Below are positions 24,480 through 36,600 of a stretch of DNA of 64,000 nt, in pieces (position 1 is the first letter of the stretch; each line of letters opens with the position of its first letter). The stretch covers positions 37,552,587 through 37,616,586 of the forward strand of contig CM073591.1 of the NCBI GenBank assembly GCA_037074705.1. The letters are read 5' to 3'. The DNA is from Zhengitettix transpicula (lineage: Eukaryota > Arthropoda > Insecta > Orthoptera > Tetrigidae). The position numbers and the translations under genes are program-made. Under the pieces are notes generated by a model, which was not told where the DNA came from, did no database searches, and saw only the letters and a program-made list of their open reading frames with translations.

Positions 24480-25036
24480 TGAATTCAGAAGGCCTGCGAG
24501 GGCTATTCTCTCGCAGGCAATACCTGCGAGGGATTTTCTGTCGCAGAAAGAACCTTTTAGGAGAGATACGAAGGGGCTACCTTTGGGTATGCCTTTTCCT
24601 CTCCGTTTTTGAACTAAGGTTCTCACAAGACGAGGCATCTCTGCCTGTTTTGAGACGTATATGTTCCGGGGTCGTAGACCTTGGGCATACGGTAAGAGTT
24701 GTTCCCTATTCCCATTGGAATAGTCGGCCAGTTGCCTCCTAAACTGGTCGAGGCACGGAGAATGGAACAGCAAACTCCTCTCCCGCTATGGGAAGGGAGT
24801 GGGACAAGTACCCAATGCCCGACCTACCCGATGCAGGTTTTCCTAGGGTTTTCCCTGCATTTATTTAGGCGAATGCCGGGTAGGATCCTTAAATTATAGC
24901 CCGGGGCCCTAGTAACCCTTGGCTACCTTCCTCCACCCTTCCTCATCCCCCCTTTCAAATCGCTTCCTATGCTATTAAAGGGGAGTTGCCCAAAGTGGAT
25001 TACCCTCATGTAGCCTGTTGCCCTAAAAAAAATAAT
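24480..25036 (+). mobile_element. R1 retroelement, near full-length, with target-site duplication
   Basis: About 545-555 bp, ending in a poly(A)-rich tail (from about 25024). The flanks carry a near-identical duplication, AAAACGTGTAGGA at 24467-24479 and AAAACGTATAGGA at 25037-25049, which marks target-primed insertion. The 5' end opens with a perfect hairpin: GCCTGCGAG (24492-24500), 9-base loop, CTCGCAGGC (24510-24518). Inside is CTATTCC-CATT-GGAATAG (24706-24723). A 102-codon minus-strand frame and plus-strand frames of 66-87 codons are open, but none matches a known protein. No tRNA-like A/B boxes were found. Family unnamed. Confidence 0.88.
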
Positions 25037-25049
25037 AAAACGTATAGGA

Positions 25050-25565
25050 CTGCTGAAATATCTAGGATAGAGTCCGTTCAATCTGTGACGCACAGAAATA
25101 TACTTTTCTTAACAATCAGTAATTAAATTGCTCTTATTATATTTTATTGTATTTTTAATATAAAAAGAAAGCCAATATTCCTTAGATAGATCTTTTTACT
25201 ATATTAACATATTGACAGAAGCTTTCGGCAATCGCGATTATCTACTGCGTGATAAAATACACCTGTTCCAATTTGGAACATTCATCGGCTGATATAAATT
25301 AGAATACCAACAATTTTAATAATATAATACATTAAGATAATACAAAATTAATATAAAATCCACACTCAGAAATACCTGTACGCGTAATAAAATACACATA
25401 TTTCTAATTTGGAACATTTATCAATTATTAATGAGTTCTAAAATTGAATAAAAACAAGTCAGTCCTTTTCTACTGTAAAAAAATGCATTTTTAATTAATA
25501 AAACAAGGTATGAAAATAAAAATTCACGATGAAAATAAATTACACTTCAGTTTACTCCAATATCC
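25050..25565. other. AT-rich non-coding DNA
   Basis: No recognised feature. Confidence 0.45.
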
Positions 25566-25655
25566 GGTCATTTCCTTCCGCATTCCCCCTTCCTGTGCTA
25601 TTATAGGGGAGTTGCCACCACGTGAATTACCCTCGTGTAGCCTGTAATTCTAAAA
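25566..25655 (+). mobile_element. R1 3'-end fragment
   Basis: Matches only the last ~90 bases of R1 (CCTTCCGCATTCCCC, CTATTATAGGGGAGTTGCC, GTGTAGCCTG). Strong 5' truncation is typical of target-primed retrotransposition. Confidence 0.7.
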
Positions 25656-26180
25656 TATATTTAAAAAATCCAAGAACTGGACAAAAGTCATTGCTAGAAT
25701 TTGGCCGGAAGTTATTACACGAATGGAAAGGATGATAATATATTTTTTAGAAAATATTAGAAGTAATTTTACAGTTCCGTGAGAAATAACTTAATAAAAA
25801 TAAAAAAGTCAGCAAATTGTAACCGCCGATCTTGAACCGATCAGTATATTTTCCGACCCTAAGTTCCGATGACGCCCGGAACACAGCGGTCGAGAATTAA
25901 AGATCTATCTCAGTCAACCTGACGGCAGGAATGTTGTGCGACGAAATCAAATTGCTGGATCATAAATTATTTAAAACATTCGAGAACGAAAATGCCCTTC
26001 CCGATCCGACGAATATCAACTGAGTTAACTAAAGGAATTACTTGCTGCGAGGAATGCGACAATATTTTAGTACTTTGAACAAAATTACGTTCCAGTTTAC
26101 AGAGACTAAATTTTAATCAGATGTTAGCAACGCCATAATCGTGTCTTGGCTGTTTGCCTTTTATAGCCGTCCTTCAATTA
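25656..26180. other. Non-coding DNA
   Basis: AT-rich at first and of mixed composition after about 25820. No gene recognised. Confidence 0.4.
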
Positions 26181-26790
26181 GCCAACTTGGCTTGTCTGAG
26201 TACTCTCAGTTTATTCAAACCGAATTGATTTCTTCCCTTGCCGGAGTAGTCAAAAGAGTCGTAAAATAGAGATCGCTACTGCTGCTGTTGACTTTTACGT
26301 CGCCTGCTAATGAAATAGGAAGTGATATGGCGTCATTTGATTAATTTGCGAGGAAGACGCAGATTACCGCCGCCCGCTATCACGAGCGAAACAAATTCTC
26401 CGTGATTGAATCTTGGAGAGCGAGAGACACTAAAAGCGCAAAACTCCGCAATCGGACAAGATATACAACTTGGAAATTTCCCTGTGCCCCCTAAACTGGC
26501 GATTTACTTCGATAAAGTATTTCCTAACGAGCGCGTTTTACAATCGGCCTCGATGTTGCGCGCTGATAATGGCTGGAGTTAATTAAAACAATTTCCAACA
26601 CACTCGGCTCTTCGCGAAACAGATAACGTATTATGAAGTGAGAGGATCTGCCGCAATAACGGCACATTTCGCGAATCGTAGGAGAAAGTAACAACCTCAC
26701 CACGTCGATAAGAAGGCCTGGGGTAACACCGAGACTCCGGGGATTATGCAAGATAAGGAAAAGTACACGAGCTGGAGCAACATCGCATCA
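26180..26790. promoter_or_regulatory. Candidate regulatory island
   Basis: High-complexity block with CpG motifs and AT-rich cores (CGTCATTTGATTAATTTGCG, GATTACCGCCGCCCGC, GCGCGCTGATAATGG). A 75-codon minus frame has no known motif. A regulatory role is inferred from contrast with the AT-rich surroundings. Confidence 0.3.
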
Positions 26791-27566
26791 GAAAAAAGTA
26801 GAGATGAGAATTTTTTCTAATAGATAAAGAGGTAATACGTGTAAGAAGGATGCACAAGATGATAATTATGATTAAGGTCATTCCTCTACAACTCAAGAAA
26901 TGGTGACTTGATAGATGAACGAACTGTTATGTGAAAGTCTAGAAAGATTTGTTACGGTCATCTCCATGGTAAATATTTTGTCCAGTCATCGAGTAGCAGT
27001 ACCTTCTTCCTTCAGTTCTTCCCACAACGATGTCATAGTGCGACAGTTCTTAGACTGGAGCGAACAAAAGTAGGCTACTCGCAATATTAGTTCTATGTCT
27101 GGTTTGATTTCTACGTCCTTTTCAATTCATCATATGCTTCTCCAGCTTATAGTATTACGAATTTAAGTTTCAAATTCCAGTACCTTTTGGTGATCTCCAA
27201 AAATACTAGAAAAGAAAGTCTAGTCAAGATAAGATGCGCAGTGGTCCCCAGACCTGGGGTTATCTTTGTTACTGCAACTTGCTAGTGTAAAAACTATATT
27301 GAAAACATTGACGTATGGAAATGTATTCAGCTCAGGATATGTTGTACGTTAAAAAATTAATCTGTAAAACTGAAGAGATGATAATACAGAGTATAAGAGG
27401 AAGAAGAGTTCCCAACTGACGACTATGTTCCTCTCAAACTTCTCACTACTTCTACTGCGTATTTGACACGACTCGCTTCATACTCACGACCTATACATGA
27501 ATAGTGTTTCCTCGTCGTTTTATGATTGTTTACAATTCCATGTAATAGTAATCTTAGTCATAATCA
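26791..27566. other. Non-coding DNA
   Basis: Mixed to AT-rich; nothing recognised. Confidence 0.4.
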
Positions 27567-27983
27567 TCTAATAAATAAAATTGAATGTACTATTGTACGT
27601 TTGTATATTTATGTGTCTAAACCCGTGGAGCAAATTTTACTCACATTTGTACACGTGATCCTTTCAAACCGGAAGCAAAAACTGTTTTGATACGACAAAA
27701 CTACAATCCCTCGGGGCGGAGTTGGAAATTTTCACACATGTTAAAATGGGTGGTATTTTATCAAAATAAAATTTTTCAGGGTGAATGAGATAGTGTTTCT
27801 CCAGATATTTTTGTATAAAATTTCAATCTCTTTCGGAATGGGAGAGGAGCACCTTTAGGGTCGGGGGTGGACTGTATTGATAGCAAAAATAAAACAAACC
27901 AGTCGAGATTGGAGTCGAATCCGAATTATGGATGTCGCTGAGTTTAATTATGACAACCCGGGAAACGTCGGGCAACCAGATAG
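27567..27983 (+). mobile_element. Non-autonomous Helitron-like element (family H2)
   Basis: Starts TCTAATAAATAAAATTGAATG after an A (quoted in part) and ends GACAACCCGGGAAACGTCGGG then CAACCAGATAG before T, so the terminal CTAG has decayed to ATAG. The GC-rich CCCGGGAAACGTCGGG block can form the sub-terminal hairpin expected of Helitrons. Its 3' half matches 3645-3861. It is about 417 bp with no coding capacity. Confidence 0.65.
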
Positions 27984-29066
27984 TTGACATAAATTAAGCC
28001 GAAAAATGTTCTTGAGATGTTAAAAAAAGCAGTAAAAATGAAGATTGAGATGGTTTAGAACAGGAAAAGGCGAGTAAATCAGACCTACGGTTAGACTCCT
28101 CAAAAATTAGCCTTCTTTGTAAAGTCCAACCGAATTGTGTTGTCTTTTACCGTTTTTCCATATTTAATACTTTGTGGAAGTATGGATTCATAAAAGAAAG
28201 GAAATTCAAAAATAGAAAAGAAAAGGTGGGAAAAACTTAAAGTAGGTAAAATATAATAAAATGAAAGATTTCTTCTCCTTAAAAAACCAACAATAAACTA
28301 AATTTCTGGGACATTAAAAAATAATCACAATAATTAGAAGCGGAAAGTAATAAGTTAACTCATATGCAAATCTAGAATAAGAACCACCCACCAATGTGTG
28401 AATTATGTAAAGTGTAACTGACAACCAACCACATTCTCCAAAAGACGAAGAACTTATAAAAAAAATTTCAGAGAATCACCAACGCACCAAACGAAGCTTA
28501 TAAAAATTAATTAAAGTGTTAAATTATTTCATGGAAATTTAAAGACAAATGTAATTATAAAAGTACGTCGTTAATACAACTCAAACTAAATTTAAATAAA
28601 TCAGATAATCTTCAGTAAGGAGATTTCAATTTATTAAAATACGTAATCCAAAATCGAATTTTGGAAATACTTTTTCTTTACGAAAACTTTTTTCTTTGAA
28701 TGAAAAATGACACCGAAAGACGTTGTTCGTAGTTGAGCACGTGAACATGAACCAGTGTACGTAAGTTTTCCGTAATTCGGGTCGGAGGTCTGCTGATTAC
28801 AGACCCCAAGGTGGGCTTCACGCTACTGGTCTTGCCAAATTCTTACCTGCTACTTCACGTCAACACGCAGGTAAAGAAAACTGCGGAACAGGCAATACAC
28901 CAAACAAATTCACTTTTCCGAATTTGTTGACTAGGAATCTCACTTTAAGAGACAAATAATCTTTTATAAAAAAAACGACTTAAGTCTATTTTTAGTAGTC
29001 ACGCAACGCTCAACACTGTTCCAGCTGTTGGTTGATTCTTCTATAACAAAACGATACCTAACTCCA
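27984..29066. other. AT-rich non-coding DNA
   Basis: AT-rich with a mixed patch at about 28710-28910. No gene or repeat recognised. Confidence 0.45.
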
Positions 29067-29079
29067 GTGAAAGGTTTGA

Positions 29080-29648
29080 AGGCCTGCGAGGGCTATTCTC
29101 TCGCAGGCAGTCCCTTCGAAGGAAATATGCTCTCGCACGCAGAACCTTGTAGGAGAGATACGAAGGGGATACCTTTGGGGATGACTTTTCCTCTCCGTTT
29201 TTGAACTAAGGTTCCCACAAGCCGAGGCACCTCGGCCTGTTTTGAGAGGTGTATGTTCCGGGGTCCCAGACCTTGGGCATACGGTAAGAGTTGTCCGCTA
29301 TTCCCATTGCAATAGTCGGCCAGCTGCCTCCTAAACTGGTCCAGGCACGGAGAAGGGAACGCTGCGTCCCGACACCACAGCAAACTCCTCTCCCGCTATC
29401 GGAAGGGAGTGGGACAAGTACCCAATGCCCTACCTACCTGATGCAGGTTTTTATAGGGTTTTCTCTGCATTTCTTTAGGCGAATGCCGGGTAGGATCCTT
29501 AAAATATAGCCCTGGGCCCTAGTTAACCCTTGGCTATCTTCCTCTACCCTTCCGCATCCCCCCTTTCAAATCCATTTCCTATGCTATAACATGGGAGTTG
29601 CCACTATGTGGATTACTATATAAATAGCCTGTCTACACCCAAAAAAAA
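29080..29648 (+). mobile_element. R1 retroelement, best full-length copy, with target-site duplication
   Basis: About 569 bp ending in A8. It is flanked by GTGAAAGGTTTGA (29067-29079) and GTGGAAGGTTTTG (29649-29661), a target-site duplication with two differences. It keeps the 5' hairpin GCCTGCGAG/CTCGCAGGC (29082-29090 with 29100-29108), the hairpin GCCGAGG-CA-CCTCGGC (29221-29236), and a CTATTCC-CATT hairpin with one mismatch. A 96-codon minus-strand frame shares residues such as DQFRRQLADY and QLLPYAQGL with the copies at 24.5 kb and 62.9 kb. Whether that frame is ever translated is unknown. It lies antisense to the poly(A) tail. Confidence 0.9.
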
Positions 29649-29661
29649 GTGGAAGGTTTTG

Positions 29662-31400
29662 TATTGCCTTATGAACACTTCTAATACAACTTGTACATCA
29701 TGACATTTAACACATCCTCTTCAAGGCTTCTGAAGGCATTGACTCCCGGTAAAGCATTGTATTAATTAACTAAAACGCCTTTAGTCCATGTTTGGAAGAA
29801 ATTTCGTTTTAAAAATAATTTGTTATTTGTTTAATTAATTGTGAAAATTACCCAAACACTGCCCGCTTCGATCCCGTCACTTCAAGATACTTTCAGCATT
29901 TAGTACTAGTTCATTTTTGTGCATCTTTTAAGGTAACATTTTCGTCGTATATTTGAAAATTACTCCTTCTACATCAACACGAACATCTTGGACGTCTGTA
30001 GGTGCAAGTATAGACTCAGACTGTCTTCAGAAGTTTTCATATTTCTTCCGTAAATATTTATTTTTGCTGACAAACGACAGTGTTCACACTCTGAAGGATT
30101 TCACATATTTCCTTCCTAACCATTAATTCTCCTGAACGAATATTTTTTTTTTCTGAAATATTTCGTCACTTCCTTGAGTACCGAACCGTTATAGGCATCG
30201 TTTGGCTTATATTTTTACTTCATTAACCAATTTATGGGTTTCAGAAATTTCCTGAATTCCTCTTTCGACATTTTCTTTTCACTCTTTTGAAGTCAATACA
30301 TATATATTTCTCTACTTTTGTAAGCGATTTTTCGTCCAATTCGCGTATTAATTTTTTTGTCTCACTCCAATAATAAATGGATGACCACAGCCAAATTAGT
30401 CAGATGTAATTTATTAACAATAATCATAAAAATCCACGCAGTATTTGTATTACATCAATTTTGGCAAATATTTATGGAATAATGTGGCAATTTATGATAA
30501 ATTATTAATTACACTTGATGAGGTCATATATTGAGAACGAAATTTTCGGAATTTCTTGTTGATAAATTACATTACAAATTTGGGTATCTTCTTTGAATAA
30601 AACATTTTTGTTCGCAGATTAATAAATTATGGACAAAGACATCTATTGTTAAGGTAGTTTTTTTAACATATCTATTATATATCAAGGAAGTTATGAGACG
30701 AAGGCCTTTTAAAGTTATAAATTGTGGTTGTCTTCATGGAACAAAAAATAATTCCAGTCCCAAAGCTCAAGAAAGTACCTAATCATTTCTTGATGACTGC
30801 TTCGATTATGTTCTTCATTTGTCCTATCCTGTGCTATTTCTTTATAGCATATCACTGCCTCCATCCAGCATGATCTGGTTTCTTCTCCTAATATAACCGT
30901 CTTTGTACATTCTATTGTGAGATATACCTGATATTTTTTTTCGTAATTTCAGGAAGTAGTAAAAAAAATTGCTGACACGTACTTTAACACCAGGTGCAAT
31001 TTGTACAGCAGATGGCCAGTAAAAAAATTGATTTTAGACATGTTTTTGGCAAGGGCCTTGATCTTTTCCCTCAGTGGCCCGTGGGAAATTATAGGCGAGA
31101 ACCTTCTTGAGTCAGGACGGAAACATTAACACCAATATTTAGTGTAAAAAAAGGGACAGTCGCGTAGTGGCCTGTGATGGGAGAGCTGTGGGAGATATAT
31201 TAGTGGGAGATGAAGTTCTTGTTAGAGAATGACGGAAGTAACGTAGAAGAATCAGTGGAATCAAACGTTTTAGTGTGATCACTGGAGAGCTAGACACCTG
31301 CTGAGAGTATTCTGGCCATGTCTGTTCATGTCTTCCTGCCACTGCACGCAACCAAATACTAGGAAATTGACTGCAGTCAGACTTTAAGTTAATAAAGCCC
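29662..31400. other. AT-rich non-coding DNA
   Basis: Long AT-rich stretch. A mixed-composition block at about 31000-31380 holds a 70-codon minus frame without recognisable motifs. Confidence 0.45.
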
Positions 31401-31661
31401 GAATAAGGTAATGCTGCGTCCCCACATCAAATCCCTCTCCCGCCGTCGGAAGGGCGTGGGAAAAGTACCCACTGGCCGACCTACGTGATGAAGGTTTTCT
31501 GGGGTTTGTCCTGCATCACTTTTTGGACAATTTCCGGGTAGGATCCTTAAACTACAGCCCGGGGGCTCTGGCTAACCCTTGGCTATCATCCTCTACCCTA
31601 TCACATCCTTCCTTACTGTGGTATTAAAGGGGAGTTGTCATTATCCTCATCTGCCCTGTTA
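31401..31661 (+). mobile_element. R1 fragment (3' half)
   Basis: Covers the R1 segment from AATGCTGCGTCCCCAC through to the ATTAAAGGGGAGTTG block. It is diverged, has no poly(A), and lies directly upstream of another R1 copy in the same orientation. Confidence 0.75.
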
Positions 31662-31680
31662 CTTTGTTTGCTGTGGCACA

Positions 31681-32212
31681 TCAGCCTGTGAGAGCTGTTC
31701 TCGGGCATGCAAAACCTTTCTGGAGAGACGGAAAGGGCTATCTTTGGGGATGCCTTTTCCTCTCTCCGTATTTGAACTAAGGTTCCCACAAGCCGAGGCT
31801 CCTCGGCCTGTTTTGAGAGGTGTATGTTCCGGGTTCGCAGATCTTGGGCATACGGAATGAATTGTCGGCTGTTCCCATTGGAACAGTCGGCCAGCTGCCT
31901 CCTAAACTGGTCGAGGCACGAGACAGGAATGCTTCTTCGACACAGCGTCCACGTCCGTCACCGGAAGGGCTTGGGACAAGTACCAATTCCTAACCTACCG
32001 GATGCAAGTTTTTCTAGGGTTTTCCATGCTTCAATTTTAAAAGAATTGTTGAGTAGGATTCTAGAAACTGTATCTCGGGGGCCCTACTTAACCTTTGGTT
32101 ACTTTTCTCAATCTTTCCGCAACTCCTCTTTCAGTCACTTTCCTGGGCTTAAAGATGAGTGGCCAGACTGTAGGTTACACTATACTTAGCCTATCTACAC
32201 ACACGCACGCAC
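31681..32212 (+). mobile_element. R1 retroelement, diverged near full-length copy
   Basis: Starts at a decayed version of the 5' hairpin (CCTGTGAGAGCTGTTCTCGGG) and runs through all R1 blocks to a CACACACGCACGCAC tail instead of poly(A). It keeps GCCGAGG-CT-CCTCGGC (31792-31807). The second hairpin reads CTGTTCC-CATT-GGAACAG (31869-31886), a paired A-T to G-C change relative to the other copies. The coding frames seen in other copies are shifted here. Tandem with the fragment at 31401. Confidence 0.8.
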
Positions 32213-32700
32213 TTGTAGTTATTAAATCCGGACCGCAGAGAGAATTGTGACGGAAAATTCTTCGCAGAAAAGAGTCCTGAAATTACTTGTTAACACTGAC
32301 CTTATTGGAGTATTTAATAAGTTACACACATTACTTCGCAAATAATAATTATTATTATGTTTTATAAAGTAGTAAAAAATAATTTATGTTAAATCTTCAA
32401 AATACATGAAATCTCATTCCATGTAATTATTTATTATTAAACAGCAACTTTTTCTATTCCTTTAATTATGCTGCGAGATGAATTGTTCCTCAATCCTCTC
32501 AATTTATTGTCCCGGATAGAGGAATTATCGTAAAAAGTTTTGTCAACCATTTCTAAAACACTTCCATCAACCTTTAAAACCAGATCCATAGTGGTATCTA
32601 GAATATTCTGGAAAATTTGTTATTCCGTCGACAAGGAATGTCACGTATAAAAAAATCTAATAAAAGTATGTTAATAAGAGCCTTTAAGGTAATTAAAAGT
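32213..32700. other. AT-rich non-coding DNA
   Basis: Nothing recognised. Confidence 0.45.
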
Positions 32701-32719
32701 AGCCCAAGTTTGCGCAGTG

Positions 32720-33345
32720 TTTTTCTTCTTGTGGAGGACGGAGGGAGGGGAGAGAAGCTTGCAAAAAGTGTCGAATGTTTAAGTGCATGATAGACAGTTA
32801 TTAATCCTGGCGCACCTCTGCGGTGAACTGTTTTGCCGTCGTGCTTCTCCTCCTACTCCTTTCTTTCCCCTCAATAATCCAGCTCCAGCGGCAGCCTTGC
32901 TGTTTTTAGTCGTCGACGTCGGGCGGCTTCTATTCACAGAGTAAGCCTTATGAAACGGTGATCTGACTTCAAAAAGCTGAACTGGAGACGGGGTTTCTGT
33001 GTGCCTATAGAAAGTGTACAGGAAATCATTTATCACATAATGAACGGAATCAGAAAGACAGAAAAGCGAGCGGGCGGGCTGGCGAATGTGCAAGGGGCTG
33101 GATAGAAAACAAACTTTTGTATTCGCGACGCGAGTTGCTGAGTTGTGTTCACCTGAAATACAAATTAATACGGAGAACGAAACCTACGAAGCGAGGTCGC
33201 TTTCAAGTCCGTTTCGGCCGCATTGTTCTTGATGGCCCATTCGTACCAACAAATATACGTTACAGGTTAACTTTTGCGTCGCTCACACAATCGGCCTTCG
33301 GTCGCCCACATTCACACTTATTAACTCTCGTGGTCTGAGCTAATA
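32720..33345. promoter_or_regulatory. GC-rich island, candidate regulatory DNA
   Basis: Extended GC-richer block with CGTCGACGTCGGGCGGC, GCGAGCGGGCGGGCTGGCG and purine-rich edges. A 104-codon minus frame (32779-33093) and a 73-codon plus frame (33117-33338) have no recognisable domain. It could be a promoter-proximal CpG-containing region or an unrecognised exon. Confidence 0.3.
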
Positions 33346-34800
33346 TACCAGCAGATAAATGGAAATGCCACTCAAAGGGATAAGAAGAAAGTGGAATAAA
33401 AAAAAATTATTAACGGAAGGAACGCTTGGAATAAATTAAAACCATATTATAGATAACTTAATATGAAACTGTAAAATGCATTGGTACAGGCCAGAAGAAA
33501 ATAAGTAGATTAATAATGAGAAAAGATAGCAATTGAAGAAGTAAATAAATAACGAAATAAAATAAACAACGTAAACACGTTTAATAACAAAAGTGTGAAT
33601 TAATGAAAGAACAAATAAAGGGAATTAAGAAAATAGAAGGAAAATAAAACAAACACAGCATCGAATATATGCAATTAAAATTGTTAATTTTGTCAACATG
33701 GTTCGACTCTAGTGTTTTGCATCAGTGGATCTATCACATTAAATTTGTACGCTAGAATTAAATGAAATTATATATCGCTGGTATAAAGACTGGAAAAGGT
33801 ATTTAGCTACTTAAATGTTCCAGCTTGGAAGTTCCAAAACATTTTTTTTAAATCATCCATGAAACGCTCAAATCTGCTTCGAAAAAAAATGGCCTGATTT
33901 TCTCTGAAGTGGTAAAGAAATTTGAGTCTATGACTTACCTTAACGTAGATCGAGAAGAACTAAAATTTGAGGAAGAAAAATTTTTAATTAATATGAAAAA
34001 GTTTAAACTTTTAATTGAGCCTTCCAACGTCACTTATTGAAAATTATCAAGATCTTGGATGTCAGGATAGACTAAATCATTTAAAATAATCTTATAGATA
34101 GGGCAAAGAAGTAAAAAAAAATATAAGAATAATCTAGATACTCGAACAATTCTTAATAAGTATAGCGTTAAAGGGAAAAAAATGGTTCCCAACCCTATCC
34201 TATCATGGTAGAAAAAAGTTTTATATCAAAGGACAGGAATCCAGCGAAATATATTAAATACGAATTTATTAAAGAGAGACTTACAAAAAAATTGTAAATT
34301 ATTACATAATGGAAGAAAGTAAATTGAATAAGGTAAGAGATAAACAAAAAAAGGACTGAAATGACGCAGAAATAAAGAATATGAAAAATCAGAAAGACTT
34401 TGGAAAGGTAAACCTTACGTTAATCGAAGAAAATAATTATTAAGGAACATTAAGTGACGGAAGAATATTAGATTCGGAGGAGTGAAGACCGAAACAGTTA
34501 GAGATTATGTATATAAGGACGAAATATAAAGGTAACATAAAGATACAGAAAGAAGTGGAAAAAAGAAGAAAAAGGAAAAGTAAGTAAGAATAGAAGTAAA
34601 AGAAGAAAAGTATGGAAGTAGAAAGAATATAAAATATAGTGGCGCAAATGTAATAAGACAGAACTATAAAATTGAATAATGACTTACTATTAAATGGATC
34701 GGGAAAGAACAAATATTTCAAGAAGCAAAAATGTTAAATTAATTACTGAATAATAAGACTAAAAAATGTTCCATTTATAAGAAAGGAGGTAAACAAATTA
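33346..34800 (+). other. Strand-asymmetric, purine-rich non-coding DNA
   Basis: For about 1.4 kb the plus strand is markedly A- and G-rich (runs such as AGAAGAAAAAGGAAAAG and AAAAAGGACTGAAATGACG), unlike the surrounding DNA. No coding frame of note; the 93-codon minus frame at 34440-34721 is just the Phe/Leu/Ser/Tyr reading of the purine-rich strand. It could be an old expanded simple repeat or transcription-coupled strand bias in an intron. Confidence 0.55.
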
Positions 34801-36600
34801 CGTAAAAGATTTAATTAATAAACATATATTTAAATTAGACTAAACAGCCGTTATCATTCATTTTTATCATTATTCCTGGCTTCGTGTACACTGTCAACCT
34901 TTTTTTTTTCACATTTACTGTAACACATTTAACCTTCCATTTTCTTGAATGAAATAACATTTCTCATTCACTTATAATATTTACGTGATTATTTTAATCC
35001 TTAATATATTTACACATTATTTCTAGCATAATATATATTTAACTTGTTTAAAAAATGTTTAATTTTGATTGCGCACGGATTTAAAAACGCCGACAAGTTC
35101 CCCTGTAAATTTTTTACAAGAGCACAATATATTCTTAAAAACTCTATTTCAGTTAGTGACTACCTTATTTATTTATAATAGATCTCACTAACAAACTAAA
35201 ATACAATCCAGGGAAAGTCAATGACACAGGGAGGCTGAGAGCCAAAAGTCAGGAATTCACATGTATTTTTATTGGCGTCCCGGAAGACGCACATAATGGA
35301 GGGAAAATATATGATTTGCTGCAAAAGCCATGCCCTGGGAAGTGAATCAGTCCAAATGCGTTGCATTACTTGTGAAAAAAAAAACCTTCCTCGGATGGAG
35401 CAGCGTATTCAAGGCATCGTGGGGCCGCTCTTCACGAAACCCCCTTAACAAAGCTAACGATTTCCTCTACACGAATAAATAAAGTCCTCTTGCAAAAAAA
35501 AAAAGGTCGAACAGAAACAAAAAAAATACGGGAAAAATATAGAATTATGACCTCTGTAACGTGTATGACGAGAGTCGGCAAAGGAGACTAAGAAGGAAAA
35601 CGATTCGGTAATCGAAGAAAGTGACTGTTCATCTCGGAGAAGAAAAATGCTTCACATAAATTAATTGCAGTACATAGTCAAATTATATACAGATGCTGTT
35701 TTCAAGATGGAGGATGAAAAGATGTAAAATGTGTCAAAGGGTCCAATAAATATATAGACTTAGTACAAGGACATCATATGGCTACTATTTTAATACTATT
35801 ATAGCAATTTATAATTAAATTGAACAAATTTATGATCTTTATGCATTTATTTAGCAGCGTCATAGATAACAGAATTTTCCTTACCGTTTAAATTAGCGAA
35901 AGAGGGCAACATTGTGTTAATTAATTTAATTATTAATATCATCTTACAGGTATTTAATCTGATTAGACAGTTTTTTGATGATTTAATGACGCAACTACTT
36001 TTTTTAATAAAAAATAGCTGGTTTCTTCTTCACTTTTATTATTTCTTTATTTCCGTTTCTACTAATATAATTTCCCCTTTTGTGAATCATATTTAAAATA
36101 TATCTAATTTTCCCACATATTCTAAAAATTTTCAGACATCAACAACCTTCTGTACACATTACCCAATATTACAGAATTTTAATTGTATAAAGAGAACATC
36201 AGTAGAATCGTATTAGTGGTTCCTAATTTCTCAATAAATAATTCAGGAAAAATATGAAGGCATATAAATAATTACTTTAACATTTTTAATTAAATTATTT
36301 TATAATTACATTATAATTTTATATTCTTCTCTATCTGCGTATGTTTTTAATACCTTTTCGTTGCTTCGGGTTATTTCATTCTGTTCTACGCGGAATTTAT
36401 GTGACACTGTCGTGGCTTTGTGTATAATGATTGTGATGGTAATATTTTATTTTATATTTATGAACATATGTACACGTGTGTATTATATTATTTTATACTT
36501 TATTCGTTCGTCCAACATATTTGGTTTTGTAGACCCTCAGAACAAGGTGTCTAGACATGTTAAACTTATTAATTTTCTCAATGTGGTTGATTAATTTAGC
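34801..36600. other. AT-rich non-coding DNA
   Basis: AT-rich, with a mixed-composition patch at about 35200-35470. No gene or repeat family recognised. Confidence 0.45.
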
